Made by a program: the position numbers and the translations under genes. The notes below the pieces were generated by a model that saw nothing but the letters and a program-made list of their open reading frames with translations, was not told the origin of the DNA and did not search any database. Below are positions 32,475-40,507 of a stretch of 64,000 nucleotides of DNA, in pieces. The DNA is from a bacterium (lineage in GTDB: Bacteria; Krumholzibacteriota; Krumholzibacteriia; LZORAL124-64-63): assembly GCA_016712675.1 (NCBI GenBank), contig JADJQR010000001.1, positions 3,844,001 to 3,908,000 on the forward strand. The letters are read 5' to 3'. Position 1 is the stretch's first letter, and each line of letters opens with the position of its first letter.

Positions 32475-34919
32475 ATGACGACCGAGACCCTCGTCCTGCC
32501 CGCCGACTGGTCGGAGGACTGGCAGCGCGCCGCGCGCGCCGGTCGTTGCCTGCATTGCGGCAACGAACTGGGCCGCCACTGGCGCCCCGCCGACGGCCCC
32601 TTCTGCTGCCGCGGCTGCGCCGGGGTCTGGGAACTGATCCACGCCGCCGAACTGGAACGCTTCTACGACCTGAAGCCCTCCACGCTGGCACCGGCCGCTT
32701 CGCTGCGTCCGGACAGCTTCGCCTGGCTGGACCAGATCGTTGACGAGCGCGCGGCCGAGGCGCCCGGCGACCCGGTGCTGCGGCTGGACCTGGACATCCA
32801 GGGCGTGCACTGCGCCGCCTGCGTGTGGCTCATCGAGGAGCTCTTCCGGCGGCAGGCCGGCGGCCTGCAGGTGCGGCTGAACCCCGCCCTGGGCAAGGTC
32901 GAGCTGGCCTGGGACACCTCGCGCGGCGACCTGAAGGCCTTCCTCGGCGAGCTGGAGCGCTTCGGCTACCGGCTGGGTCCCGCGCGCAAGGGCGTGCAGC
33001 GGCACTCGCGCGCGCTCATCATGCGCATGGCGATCGCCATCGCCATGGCCATGAACGTGATGATGTTCAGCGTGAGCGTGTACCTGGGCCTGGAGGAAGG
33101 GCTGCTCTACACGTTCTTCGGCTGGCTCAGCTTCGGCATGTCGACGATCTCGCTGCTGGCCGGCGGCGGCGTCTTCTACCGCGGGGCGCTGGCCGGGCTG
33201 CGGCGCGGCGTGCTGCACCTGGACGTGCCGATCGCGCTGGGCATGACGCTGGCATACGCGGGCTCGGTCTGGGCCTGGGTCACCGGCGGCATGGCGGCCA
33301 CCTACTTCGACAGCCTCTGCGCGTTCATCGCGCTGATGCTGGTCGGGCGCTGGGCGCAGGAACACATCCTCGAGCGCAACCGCAACTCGCTGCTCGAGTC
33401 GAGCGGCGCCGAGAACCTGGTCGTCAAGCGCGTGCGCGAGGGTCGGCTGGAGACGGCGGGCGCTGCGGAGATCACTCTTGGCGACGAGCTGTGGATCGCG
33501 CCGGGCGACCTGCTGCCGGTGCGCGGCCTGCTGCTGCGGCGGCCCGCCACCGCCGCGCTGGACTGGATCACCGGCGAGTCGGGCCAGGTCGCGTTCGCGC
33601 CCGGCGAGGCGATCCCCGCCGGCGCCTTCAACGCCGGCGCGCAGGGCTTCGCCGTGGCGGCGGCCGAAGGCTTCGCCGACAGCCGCCTGAACGACCTGCT
33701 GCGCACCACCTCGATCGCCGACGAACAGTTCCGCCCGCAGTGGTGGCACCGCATCGCCGGCTGGTACGTGGCGGCGGTGCTGGTGGCGGCGGCCGGCGGC
33801 TTCGCGCTGTGGGCCGGGCGCGACCTGGGCCGCGCGCTCGAGGTGACCGTCGCCATCCTGGTCGTGACCTGCCCCTGCGCGCTGGGCCTGGCCACGCCGC
33901 TGGCCGAGGAGCTGACGCACCATCGCCTGCGCCGCGCCGGCGTGTTCGTGCGCAAGCCGTCGTTCCTGGAGAAGGCGCTGGCGGTGCGCCGCATCTTGCT
34001 GGACAAGACCGGCACGCTGACGATGGGCCGCCTGGTGCTGGACGACGCGGGGCACGCCGCGCTGGCCGCGCTGGGCCCGCGCCCACGCGCAGTGCTGCGC
34101 CACATGACCGCCCGCAGCAACCACCCGGTGAGCGCCTGCCTCGCCGCGGCGCTGGGCCCGGCCGCAGCCGACGAGCCCGCCTTCACCGGCGAGCAGGCCG
34201 AGGATCTGCGCGAGATCGCCGGCCAGGGCCTGGAGATCGGGCTGAGCGACGGGATTTGGCGGCTAGGGCGGCCGGCGTTCGCGGCCGGCACCGAGGGCGC
34301 CGCCGCAGCGGGCGCGACCACGGGCGTCACCGTCTTCACGCACCAGGGCCGCGAACTGGCCCACCTGGCGCCGGCCGAGGAGTTCAAGGCCGACGCCGCC
34401 GACCAGATCGACGCTCTGCGGCGTGCCGGCTACGAACTGCACCTGCTCAGCGGCGATGCCCAGGCCAAGGTGGACCGCGCCGCGCGCGCGCTGGGCCTAC
34501 CCGCCGACCGCGCCGAGGGCGACCTGGACCCCGAGGCCAAGGCCGGGCGCGTGCGCGAGCTGGACCGCCGCGACACGCTGATGGTGGGCGACGGCCTGAA
34601 CGACTCGCCCAGCTTCGCGGCAGCCTGGTGCGCCGCGACGCCGGCCGTCGACCGGCCCGTGCTGCCCGGCAAGGCCGACTTCTTCTTCCTGGGTGACGGC
34701 ATCGCGGCGATCGGGCGCGCCCTTTGGGAAGCGCGGCGGCTGCGCCGCATCGTGCGCGACAACCTGATCATCGCCGTCGCCTACAACGTCGCGGCCATCG
34801 GCTGCTGCGCCGCCGGCTTGGTCACGCCGGTGGCCGCGGCGGTCTTCATGCCGGCCAGCTCGGTCGCCGTGGTCACGATCACCGCCTTGCGCGTGACGAG
34901 GGGGCCCACATGGAAGTGA
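32475..34919 (+). CDS. ccoI: Copper-translocating P-type ATPase for cbb3 oxidase assembly
   Basis: An 814-residue P1B-type ATPase that supplies copper for CuB of the cbb3 oxidase. Residues 20-60 hold an extra N-terminal cysteine cluster (CLHCGN and FCCRGCAGVW) typical of CcoI/FixI; an HMA-like site HCAACVW follows near residue 112-118. Core motifs: CPCALGLATP in helix 6, phosphorylation loop DKTGT, SNHPVSA (the HP motif) and hinge GDGLNDSP. Eight membrane helices are expected. ATG 32475 was chosen as the last start before the Cys cluster; an upstream in-frame start is possible. The end overlaps ccoS by 10 bases. Confidence 0.95.
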   Translation: MTTETLVLPADWSEDWQRAARAGRCLHCGNELGRHWRPADGPFCCRGCAGVWELIHAAELERFYDLKPSTLAPAASLRPDSFAWLDQIVDERAAEAPGDPVLRLDLDIQGVHCAACVWLIEELFRRQAGGLQVRLNPALGKVELAWDTSRGDLKAFLGELERFGYRLGPARKGVQRHSRALIMRMAIAIAMAMNVMMFSVSVYLGLEEGLLYTFFGWLSFGMSTISLLAGGGVFYRGALAGLRRGVLHLDVPIALGMTLAYAGSVWAWVTGGMAATYFDSLCAFIALMLVGRWAQEHILERNRNSLLESSGAENLVVKRVREGRLETAGAAEITLGDELWIAPGDLLPVRGLLLRRPATAALDWITGESGQVAFAPGEAIPAGAFNAGAQGFAVAAAEGFADSRLNDLLRTTSIADEQFRPQWWHRIAGWYVAAVLVAAAGGFALWAGRDLGRALEVTVAILVVTCPCALGLATPLAEELTHHRLRRAGVFVRKPSFLEKALAVRRILLDKTGTLTMGRLVLDDAGHAALAALGPRPRAVLRHMTARSNHPVSACLAAALGPAAADEPAFTGEQAEDLREIAGQGLEIGLSDGIWRLGRPAFAAGTEGAAAAGATTGVTVFTHQGRELAHLAPAEEFKADAADQIDALRRAGYELHLLSGDAQAKVDRAARALGLPADRAEGDLDPEAKAGRVRELDRRDTLMVGDGLNDSPSFAAAWCAATPAVDRPVLPGKADFFFLGDGIAAIGRALWEARRLRRIVRDNLIIAVAYNVAAIGCCAAGLVTPVAAAVFMPASSVAVVTITALRVTRGPTWK

Positions 34920-35113
34920 TCATCATCCTCGTCTTCTTCAGCCTGACTCTAGTGATAGCGGGACTCATTTTCTTTTTCAATCGCCTACACCAGGGCGATT
35001 TCGACCACGGCGAACGCCTGTCGATCCTCCCGCTGGCCGATGACGAGGTTCCGAAACCGGACAACAGGATGAAAGAAGTTGACCCCGTAAATGGGGATGA
35101 CAAATTGGACTGA
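34910..35113 (+). CDS. ccoS: cbb3-type oxidase assembly protein CcoS
   Basis: A 67-residue protein with one N-terminal membrane helix (about 3-23, ending FFF) followed by a short polar region containing QGDFDHGERLSILPLADD, which resembles the FDDPEGDAHRILDDD-type tail of CcoS. CcoS is needed for haem b and copper insertion into CcoN. Position directly after ccoI, with a 10-base overlap, supports the call. Confidence 0.9.
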   Translation: MEVIIILVFFSLTLVIAGLIFFFNRLHQGDFDHGERLSILPLADDEVPKPDNRMKEVDPVNGDDKLD

Positions 35114-35123
35114 TCGGGTTCAA
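35110..35123 (+). promoter_or_regulatory. Candidate FNR/FixK-type box upstream of ccoNO
   Basis: CTGA-N6-TCAA, seven of eight core bases of TTGA-N6-TCAA, located 112 bases before the ccoNO start and overlapping the ccoS stop codon. cbb3 operons are commonly switched on by FNR/FixK/Anr regulators at low oxygen. A single site of this quality can arise by chance, and no clear -35/-10 was seen between it and the gene. Confidence 0.3.
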
Positions 35124-35234
35124 ATGCGCTCGGGGCAGCGCGCCCCGGACCGGTGAACGGCGGGCGTGCGCGACGCGGTTGCGCGCCCCGTCTCGACAGC
35201 CCGCCGCACGCGAAGAAGGAGGAAGGTGCTCCAC

Positions 35235-37700
35235 ATGGACGCCACGCACATGGCCGCACCGAACACGCAGATGAAGACGGTCGTCTACGATGACGCGATC
35301 GTCAGGGCCTTCTCGACGATCACGGTCGTCTGGGGCATCGTCGCGTTCCTGCTGGGAGTGATCGTCGCCGCGCAGCTCTCCTTCTGGCAGGCGAACTTCG
35401 GGCTGGAATGGCTGAGCTTCGGGCGTCTGCGCCCGCTGCACACGAACGCCGCCATTTTCGCGTTCGTCGGCAACGGCATGTTCGCCGGCATCTACTATTC
35501 GACGCAGCGGCTGCTCAAGACGCGCATGGCCAACGACATGCTCAGCTGGGCCAACTTCTGGGGCTGGCAGATCGTGATCGTCTGCGCCGCGCTCTCCTAT
35601 CCCCTGGGGCTGACGCAGGGCAAGGAGTACGCCGAGCTGATCTGGCCGATCGACCTGATGGTCGTCGTCGTCTGGGTCATCTTCGCGGTGAACTTCTTCT
35701 GGACGCTGGCGATCCGCAACGAGAAGAATCTCTACGTTGCGATCTGGTTCTACATCTCGACGATCGTCACCATCGCCGTCCTCTACATCGTCAACAACCT
35801 GCAGCTGCCGACCAGCCTTCTGCACAGCTACCCGATCTTCGGCGGCGTGCAGGACGCGCTGGTCCAGTGGTGGTACGGCCATAACGCGGTGGCCTTCTTC
35901 CTGACCACGCCGCCGCTGGGCCTGATGTACTACTTCATGGTGAAGGCCGCCGAGCGCCCGGTGTACTCGTACCGCCTGTCGGTCGTGCACTTCTGGTCGC
36001 TGATCTTCCTCTACATCTGGGCCGGCCCCCACCACCTGCTCTACACGGCGCTGCCGGACTGGGCGCAGACCCTGGGCATGGTCTTCTCGATCATGCTGTG
36101 GGCGCCGTCCTGGGGCGGCATGCTCAACGGCCTGCTGACGCTGCGCGGCGCCTGGGACAAGCTGCGCACCGACCCGGTGATCAAGTTCTTCGTCGTGGCG
36201 GTCACCTTCTACGGCATGTCGACCTTCGAGGGCCCGCTGCTGTCGATCAAGAGCGTCAGCGCCCTGGGCCACTACACCGACTGGATCATCGGCCACGTGC
36301 ACGGCGGCGCGCTGGGCTGGAACTCGTTCATGACCTTCGGCATCCTGTACTGGATGGTGCCGCGCCTCTACGGCACGAAGCTGTACAGCACGAAGATGGC
36401 CGAACTGCACTTCTGGGTCGGCACCATCGGCATCCTGATGTACGTCGTCTCGATGTGGGTCAGCGGCGTGAGCCAGGGCCTGTTCTGGCGTGCGCTGGAC
36501 GCCGAGGGCTTCCTGAAGTACCCCGACTTCATCGAGGGCCTGTCCAACAGCCTGCCCATGTACCACACGCGCCTGCTGGGCGGCATCCTGTTCTTCCTGG
36601 GCTCGTTCCTGCTGGTCTGGAACCTGATCATGACGGCGCGCCAGGGCAAGCCGGTCACCGTCACGGTGCAGGTGCCGGCGCTGCGCCCGGCGCGCGACAA
36701 GGCCAGCGCCTGGGCGCTGATGACCAGCGCGCCGATGCTGTTCATGATCGGCCTGATCGTCCTGTCGGTGTGGTTCGGCGCCGCCGGGAGCATGCTCAGC
36801 CCGGTGGTGCTGGCGCTGCTGATCGTCATCAGCGTGGCGATGATCATCTCGTACGGCCTGCAGCAGAAGCGCTGGGGCCACTGGTACGGGCTGGTCGAGC
36901 GCAACGCGCTGGTGTTCACCATCCTGGCCCTGCTGGCGATTCTGGTCGGCGGTGCCGTCGAGATCATCCCGACGGTGCTGGCCAGCAACAAGGTGCCCCT
37001 GCAGATCACCGAGCAGCAGGCCGCCGCCAACCCGGCGCTGGCCGAGCAGGCCAAGTGGGTGCAGAAGCCCTACAGCCCGCTGGAGCTGGCCGGTCGCGAC
37101 ATCTACATCTCAGAGGGCTGCTACGTCTGCCACAGCCAGATGATCCGCCCGTTCCGCCACGAGGTGCTGCGCTACGGCGAGTACTCGCGGATGGGTGAAT
37201 CGCTGCTCGACCACCCGTTCCAGTGGGGCAGCAAGCGCACGGGCCTGGACCTGGCGCGTGTCGGCGGCAAGTACGACAACCTGTGGCACTACCTGCACCT
37301 GATGGACCCGCGGCAGACGTCGCCGGCCTCCAACATGCCGATGTACAAGCACTTCAAGACGAAGACCGTGGACCCTGTCGTCGTGAAGCACCGCATGGGC
37401 GTGCAGCAGAAGCTGGGCGTGCCCTACACCGACGAGGACCTGGCCCTGGCCGAGCAGCGCTTCGCCAGCCAGGCGAAGCTGATCACCGACGACCTGCAGG
37501 CCAAGAGCGTGACCCTGGCGCCCAACAGCCAGATGACGGCCGTGATCGCCTACCTGCAGAGGCTGGGGCGCGGGCCGCAGCCGGTGGAACCGGTCGTGCC
37601 GGCTCCGGCGCCGGCACCGGTCGCGACGGCGCCGGTCACCGCCGCCGTCACCGGCACCACCCCGGCAGCCGCGGCCACGCCTGCGGCCGCCGGCCAGTAG
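35235..37700 (+). CDS. ccoNO: Fused cbb3-type cytochrome c oxidase subunits I and II (CcoN-CcoO)
   Basis: One 821-residue reading frame carries both core subunits. Residues 1-535 are CcoN: about 12-14 helices with haem/copper ligands in RPLHTNAAIF, WWYGHNAV, GPHHLLY and GHVHGGALGWN, and the FYGMSTFEGP segment that contains the cross-linking Tyr. From about 548 (HWYGLVERN) starts CcoO, with its single helix, then the mono-haem c domain: CYVCHSQ at 629-635 and SNMPMY supplying the Met ligand. A Pro/Ala tail follows. Separate ccoN and ccoO are the usual state; in-frame fusions are known in some lineages. A GAAGGAGGAAGG stretch precedes the start. Enzyme reduces oxygen with high affinity and pumps protons. 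Confidence 0.95.
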   Translation: MDATHMAAPNTQMKTVVYDDAIVRAFSTITVVWGIVAFLLGVIVAAQLSFWQANFGLEWLSFGRLRPLHTNAAIFAFVGNGMFAGIYYSTQRLLKTRMANDMLSWANFWGWQIVIVCAALSYPLGLTQGKEYAELIWPIDLMVVVVWVIFAVNFFWTLAIRNEKNLYVAIWFYISTIVTIAVLYIVNNLQLPTSLLHSYPIFGGVQDALVQWWYGHNAVAFFLTTPPLGLMYYFMVKAAERPVYSYRLSVVHFWSLIFLYIWAGPHHLLYTALPDWAQTLGMVFSIMLWAPSWGGMLNGLLTLRGAWDKLRTDPVIKFFVVAVTFYGMSTFEGPLLSIKSVSALGHYTDWIIGHVHGGALGWNSFMTFGILYWMVPRLYGTKLYSTKMAELHFWVGTIGILMYVVSMWVSGVSQGLFWRALDAEGFLKYPDFIEGLSNSLPMYHTRLLGGILFFLGSFLLVWNLIMTARQGKPVTVTVQVPALRPARDKASAWALMTSAPMLFMIGLIVLSVWFGAAGSMLSPVVLALLIVISVAMIISYGLQQKRWGHWYGLVERNALVFTILALLAILVGGAVEIIPTVLASNKVPLQITEQQAAANPALAEQAKWVQKPYSPLELAGRDIYISEGCYVCHSQMIRPFRHEVLRYGEYSRMGESLLDHPFQWGSKRTGLDLARVGGKYDNLWHYLHLMDPRQTSPASNMPMYKHFKTKTVDPVVVKHRMGVQQKLGVPYTDEDLALAEQRFASQAKLITDDLQAKSVTLAPNSQMTAVIAYLQRLGRGPQPVEPVVPAPAPAPVATAPVTAAVTGTTPAAAATPAAAGQ

Positions 37701-37709
37701 GAGGCGCGC

Positions 37710-37934
37710 GTGTTCCAGGAGTTCTTCTCGCGCAGCACGCTGCTGGCCTGGCCGCTGGCCGGACTGCTGCTGAGCGTCACGTTCTTCGTCGGGGTGCTGG
37801 CCTTCGTCTTCCTGGGCCTGCGTGACCGGCGCCACGTGCACGATCTGGCGTCGCTGCCGTTCGATGCCGAGGAAACCGTCGCTGAGCCGGCCGCCACGGC
37901 GGCCATCCGGATCGGGAGGATCAACCAGTCATGA
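37710..37934 (+). CDS. ccoQ: cbb3 oxidase small subunit CcoQ-like
   Basis: A 74-residue protein starting at GTG 37710 with GGAG eight bases upstream. One membrane helix spans residues 12-35 and is followed by GLRDRRHVHDLASLPFDAEE, the polar tail with an LPFD/LPLDD signature typical of CcoQ. It sits between ccoNO and ccoP and overlaps the latter by ATGA. CcoQ stabilises the complex. Confidence 0.85.
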   Translation: MFQEFFSRSTLLAWPLAGLLLSVTFFVGVLAFVFLGLRDRRHVHDLASLPFDAEETVAEPAATAAIRIGRINQS

Positions 37935-38527
37935 GCGCCAACCACGACAACACCCGCGACAACCGGGCCGAGTACCGCCAGGACACGGTGATGGCCCACG
38001 AGTACGACGGGATCCAGGAGTTCGACAACCGACTGCCGAACTGGTGGATGTGGATCATGTGGGGCAGCATCGTGTTCGCCCTCGGCTACTGGCTGGTGTT
38101 CCACACCCTCAGCCTGAAGCCGCTCTCGGTCGCGAAGTTCGAGACGGTCATGCAGAAGGCCCAGGAGGAGCAGTTGGCCCGCGCCGCCGCACAGGGCGTG
38201 GACGACAATTTCCTGGTCATGATGAGCCAGACCGCGTCGAAGGTGACCGAAGGACGCGACATCTTCGTCAAGCACTGCGTGGCCTGCCATCTGGACAAGG
38301 GCCAGGGCCTGGTCGGCCCGAACCTGACCGACGACGTCTGGGTCCACGGCTGCGCGCCGATGGCAATGCTCAAGACCGTGACCGAGGGCGTCCCGGCCAA
38401 GGGCATGCCCGCCTGGCAGAACCAGCTGGGCCCCACGCGCGTGCAGGCGGTCGTGGCCTACGTGATGACGCTGAAGGGGACCAACGTGCCGGGCAAGGCG
38501 CCGGAGGGCCAACCTTGCCAGTTCTGA
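37931..38527 (+). CDS. ccoP: cbb3 oxidase subunit III, short mono-haem CcoP
   Basis: A 198-residue membrane-anchored cytochrome c. The N-terminal phrase HEYDGIQEFDNRLPNWW (about 23-39) and the membrane helix after it are classic CcoP. Only one CxxCH is present (CVACH, 116-120) with a Met ligand in KGMPAW near residue 158; ordinary CcoP has two haem domains and about 300 residues. The whole second cytochrome domain is therefore missing, and the protein ends cleanly with its own stop before a strong terminator, so this is a natural short form and not a truncation by mutation. It would receive electrons from a periplasmic donor and pass them to CcoO. Confidence 0.92.
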   Translation: MSANHDNTRDNRAEYRQDTVMAHEYDGIQEFDNRLPNWWMWIMWGSIVFALGYWLVFHTLSLKPLSVAKFETVMQKAQEEQLARAAAQGVDDNFLVMMSQTASKVTEGRDIFVKHCVACHLDKGQGLVGPNLTDDVWVHGCAPMAMLKTVTEGVPAKGMPAWQNQLGPTRVQAVVAYVMTLKGTNVPGKAPEGQPCQF

Positions 38528-38550
38528 GCGGGCCCGCCGGGGCCCGCGAC

Positions 38551-38589
38551 GAGGGCGGTCGCTTTCCGGCGGCCGCCCTCTTATTTTTT
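38551..38589 (+). terminator. Rho-independent terminator after ccoP
   Basis: A 12-bp stem, GAGGGCGGTCGC (38551-38562) with GCGGCCGCCCTC (38569-38580), one T-G wobble, 6-base loop, followed by TTATTTTTT. It marks the end of the ccoNO-Q-P transcript; ccoG starts 66 bases later and needs readthrough or its own promoter. Confidence 0.92.
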
Positions 38590-38654
38590 GGGAAAGGACA
38601 GGGGTCGGCTCTGATTTCGGCCGCCACGGCCGCCGCCCCGGGAAGGACACCAGG

Positions 38655-40112
38655 ATGAGCGAGCAGGACACGACCACGCCGGACGGCACCCCCGCCCCGG
38701 ACCCCGGCACCGGCGACCGCAAGGGAGGCCGCCGCTCGCGCAAGCGGCAGCCGGACCTGAACACGGTCTACACGATCAACGCCGACGGCTCCCGCAACTT
38801 CCTGCAGGTGGCGGACGTGCGCGGGCGCTGGACGGTGCGCAAATACATCATCTACTACTTCCTGATTGCCATCTACCTGGCGGCGCCCTGGATCACGATC
38901 GGCGGCCATCCCATGGTGCTGATCGACATCCCCGGACGCGCGGCCTACCTGATGGGCGCCACCTTCACCAACCAGGACTTCCACCTGTTCTTCTTCGTGC
39001 TGATCGGCGCCGGCATCGGCCTGTTCGTGGCCACGTCGCTGTTCGGGCGCGTGTGGTGCGGGTTCGCCTGCCCACAGACGGTGTTCATGGAAGGCGTGTA
39101 CCGGCCCATCGAGCGGCTGCTCGAGGGCGACAGCATCGCGCGGATGAAGCGCAAGCGGGACGGCGGTGCCGACGCCGCCTGGCGCAAGGTCGTCAAGCAC
39201 GTGCTGTTCATCTTCCTGAGCTGGAACTTCGCGATCGCCTTCATGTGCTACTTCATCCCGACGCGCACGATGGCGACCGTCATCCCGTTCTTCGAGGGAC
39301 ACACCACGGCGTTCATCTGGTCACTGTTCTGGACGGGCTTGCTCTACTTCGACTATAGCTGGTTCCGCGAGCAGACCTGCCTGATCATCTGCCCCTACGG
39401 GCGGCTGCAGTCGACGCTGGTGGACTACGACACGGTCATCATCGGCTACGACGAGAAGCGCGGCGAGCCGCGCGGGCACGGGGTGGACTCCGGCGGGGAC
39501 TGCATCGACTGCCGGCGGTGCGTCGACGTCTGCCCCACGGGCATCGACATCCGCAACGGCCTGCAGATGGAGTGCATCGGCTGCACCAACTGCATCGACG
39601 CCTGCGACGAGATCATGGACAAGGTCGGCAAGCCGCGCGGGCTGGTGCGCTTCGACTCGTCGCGCGGGTTCGAGACCGGTAAGTCCCGCCTGCTGCGGCC
39701 GCGGTTCTTCCTCTACGGCATCATCATCGCCGTGCTGACCACGCTGTTCGTCCTGCGCGCCACCCAGCGCGAGTCGTTCCAGGTCACGGTCATGCGCTCG
39801 CAGGGACTGCCGTTCTCCATCGAGAACGGGGTCATCCGCAACCTGTACACGCTGCACCTGCAGAACAAGACCGACGGGACGCGGGTCTACCGGCTGGCAC
39901 CGGCGCCCGGGGCGCTGGCGGGAAGCGCCGGGGTGGAGTACATCATCCCGCAGGACCGGATCGAATTGCCGCGGCTGACGGACCGCCAGCTGACGACGTT
40001 CGTGGCCATGCCGATGACCAGCTACACCGGGCCGCAGGAGTTCGCGTTCACGGTGACCGACTCGGCATCGGGCATCACCCAGGACATCAAGGTGCGCTTC
40101 CGCGGGCCCTGA
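38655..40112 (+). CDS. ccoG: cbb3 oxidase assembly ferredoxin CcoG (FixG/RdxA family)
   Basis: A 485-residue membrane protein that reduces copper during cbb3 assembly. It has the FixG layout: about four helices at 65-260 with the WCGFACPQTVFMEG motif and TCLIICPYGRLQS, then two [4Fe-4S] motifs CIDCRRCVDVCPTGIDI and CIGCTNCIDACDE near 280-320, a further helix near 350, and a C-terminal Ig-like domain (about 375-485). RBS GGAAGGACACCAGG precedes ATG. Family members usually have FixH downstream; only a 62-residue membrane peptide follows here. Confidence 0.96.
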   Translation: MSEQDTTTPDGTPAPDPGTGDRKGGRRSRKRQPDLNTVYTINADGSRNFLQVADVRGRWTVRKYIIYYFLIAIYLAAPWITIGGHPMVLIDIPGRAAYLMGATFTNQDFHLFFFVLIGAGIGLFVATSLFGRVWCGFACPQTVFMEGVYRPIERLLEGDSIARMKRKRDGGADAAWRKVVKHVLFIFLSWNFAIAFMCYFIPTRTMATVIPFFEGHTTAFIWSLFWTGLLYFDYSWFREQTCLIICPYGRLQSTLVDYDTVIIGYDEKRGEPRGHGVDSGGDCIDCRRCVDVCPTGIDIRNGLQMECIGCTNCIDACDEIMDKVGKPRGLVRFDSSRGFETGKSRLLRPRFFLYGIIIAVLTTLFVLRATQRESFQVTVMRSQGLPFSIENGVIRNLYTLHLQNKTDGTRVYRLAPAPGALAGSAGVEYIIPQDRIELPRLTDRQLTTFVAMPMTSYTGPQEFAFTVTDSASGITQDIKVRFRGP

Positions 40113-40144
40113 CCCGCGGCGGCGCCGCACCAAGGAGCGCCCGC

Positions 40145-40333
40145 GTGCGCAAGTGGCTCTATGACCGGCCCTGGATCTGGGTGGTGCTCTTCCTGGCCAC
40201 CCTGATCGGGGCCAGTCTGGTGACGGTGATCATCGCCGAGGTGAACAAGCCGGAGATCGTCAAGCCGAAGGCAGGGCGTCGGGGCGCGGCCACCAGTTCG
40301 TTGGTAGCGCCGGGGCCGATGTTCCCCGCTTGA
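40145..40333 (+). CDS. Small single-helix membrane protein after ccoG
   Basis: A 62-residue protein starting at GTG 40145 after a short gap of 32 bases. Residues 10-31 form one membrane helix (IWVVLFLATLIGASLVTVII) preceded by MRKWLYDRPW. The remaining 30 residues are basic and disordered-looking. It takes the place that ccoH/fixH usually holds and may be a reduced analogue, but sequence similarity to FixH is not evident. A stable hairpin follows at 40347-40377. Confidence 0.7.
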   Translation: MRKWLYDRPWIWVVLFLATLIGASLVTVIIAEVNKPEIVKPKAGRRGAATSSLVAPGPMFPA

Positions 40334-40346
40334 GGCGCCGTGCCGC

Positions 40347-40377
40347 GGAGGGCGTCGCCGGCGGGCGGCGCCCCTCC
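40347..40377 (+). terminator. GC-rich hairpin at the end of the ccoG transcript
   Basis: GGAGGGCGTCGCC (40347-40359) pairs with GGCGGCG-C-CCCTCC (40364-40377) with one bulged C and a GGCG loop: 13 base pairs. No T-run follows, so if it ends transcription it would do so without the classical tract. Confidence 0.4.
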
Positions 40378-40418
40378 CCTCCCGCAACCGTTTCGCCCGG
40401 CGGACGGTCCGGGGGGCC

Positions 40419-40447
40419 TTGAAACGGGACCCCGGATCCGCTAGAAT
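40419..40447 (+). promoter_or_regulatory. Near-consensus sigma70 promoter with leader hairpin
   Basis: TTGAAA (40419-40424), 17 bases, TAGAAT (40442-40447): one of the best promoters in the window. Transcription from about 40454 would run through an 8-bp hairpin GCGCGCGC/GCGCGCGC (40461-40479, ACT loop) followed by TTTCGTT, before the membrane protein gene at 40508. The hairpin could stabilise or attenuate the mRNA. Confidence 0.55.
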
Positions 40448-40507
40448 CGACCGGTTGACCGCGCGCGCACTGCGCGCGCTTTCGTTACCCGGGACCGGGA
40501 GCTGTCG

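Noticed and set aside
35235-37700. CcoN-CcoO fusion as an assembly or frameshift artefact
   Set aside because: The join region is continuous, with normal codon use and no stop or start signal typical of two genes; both halves are complete.
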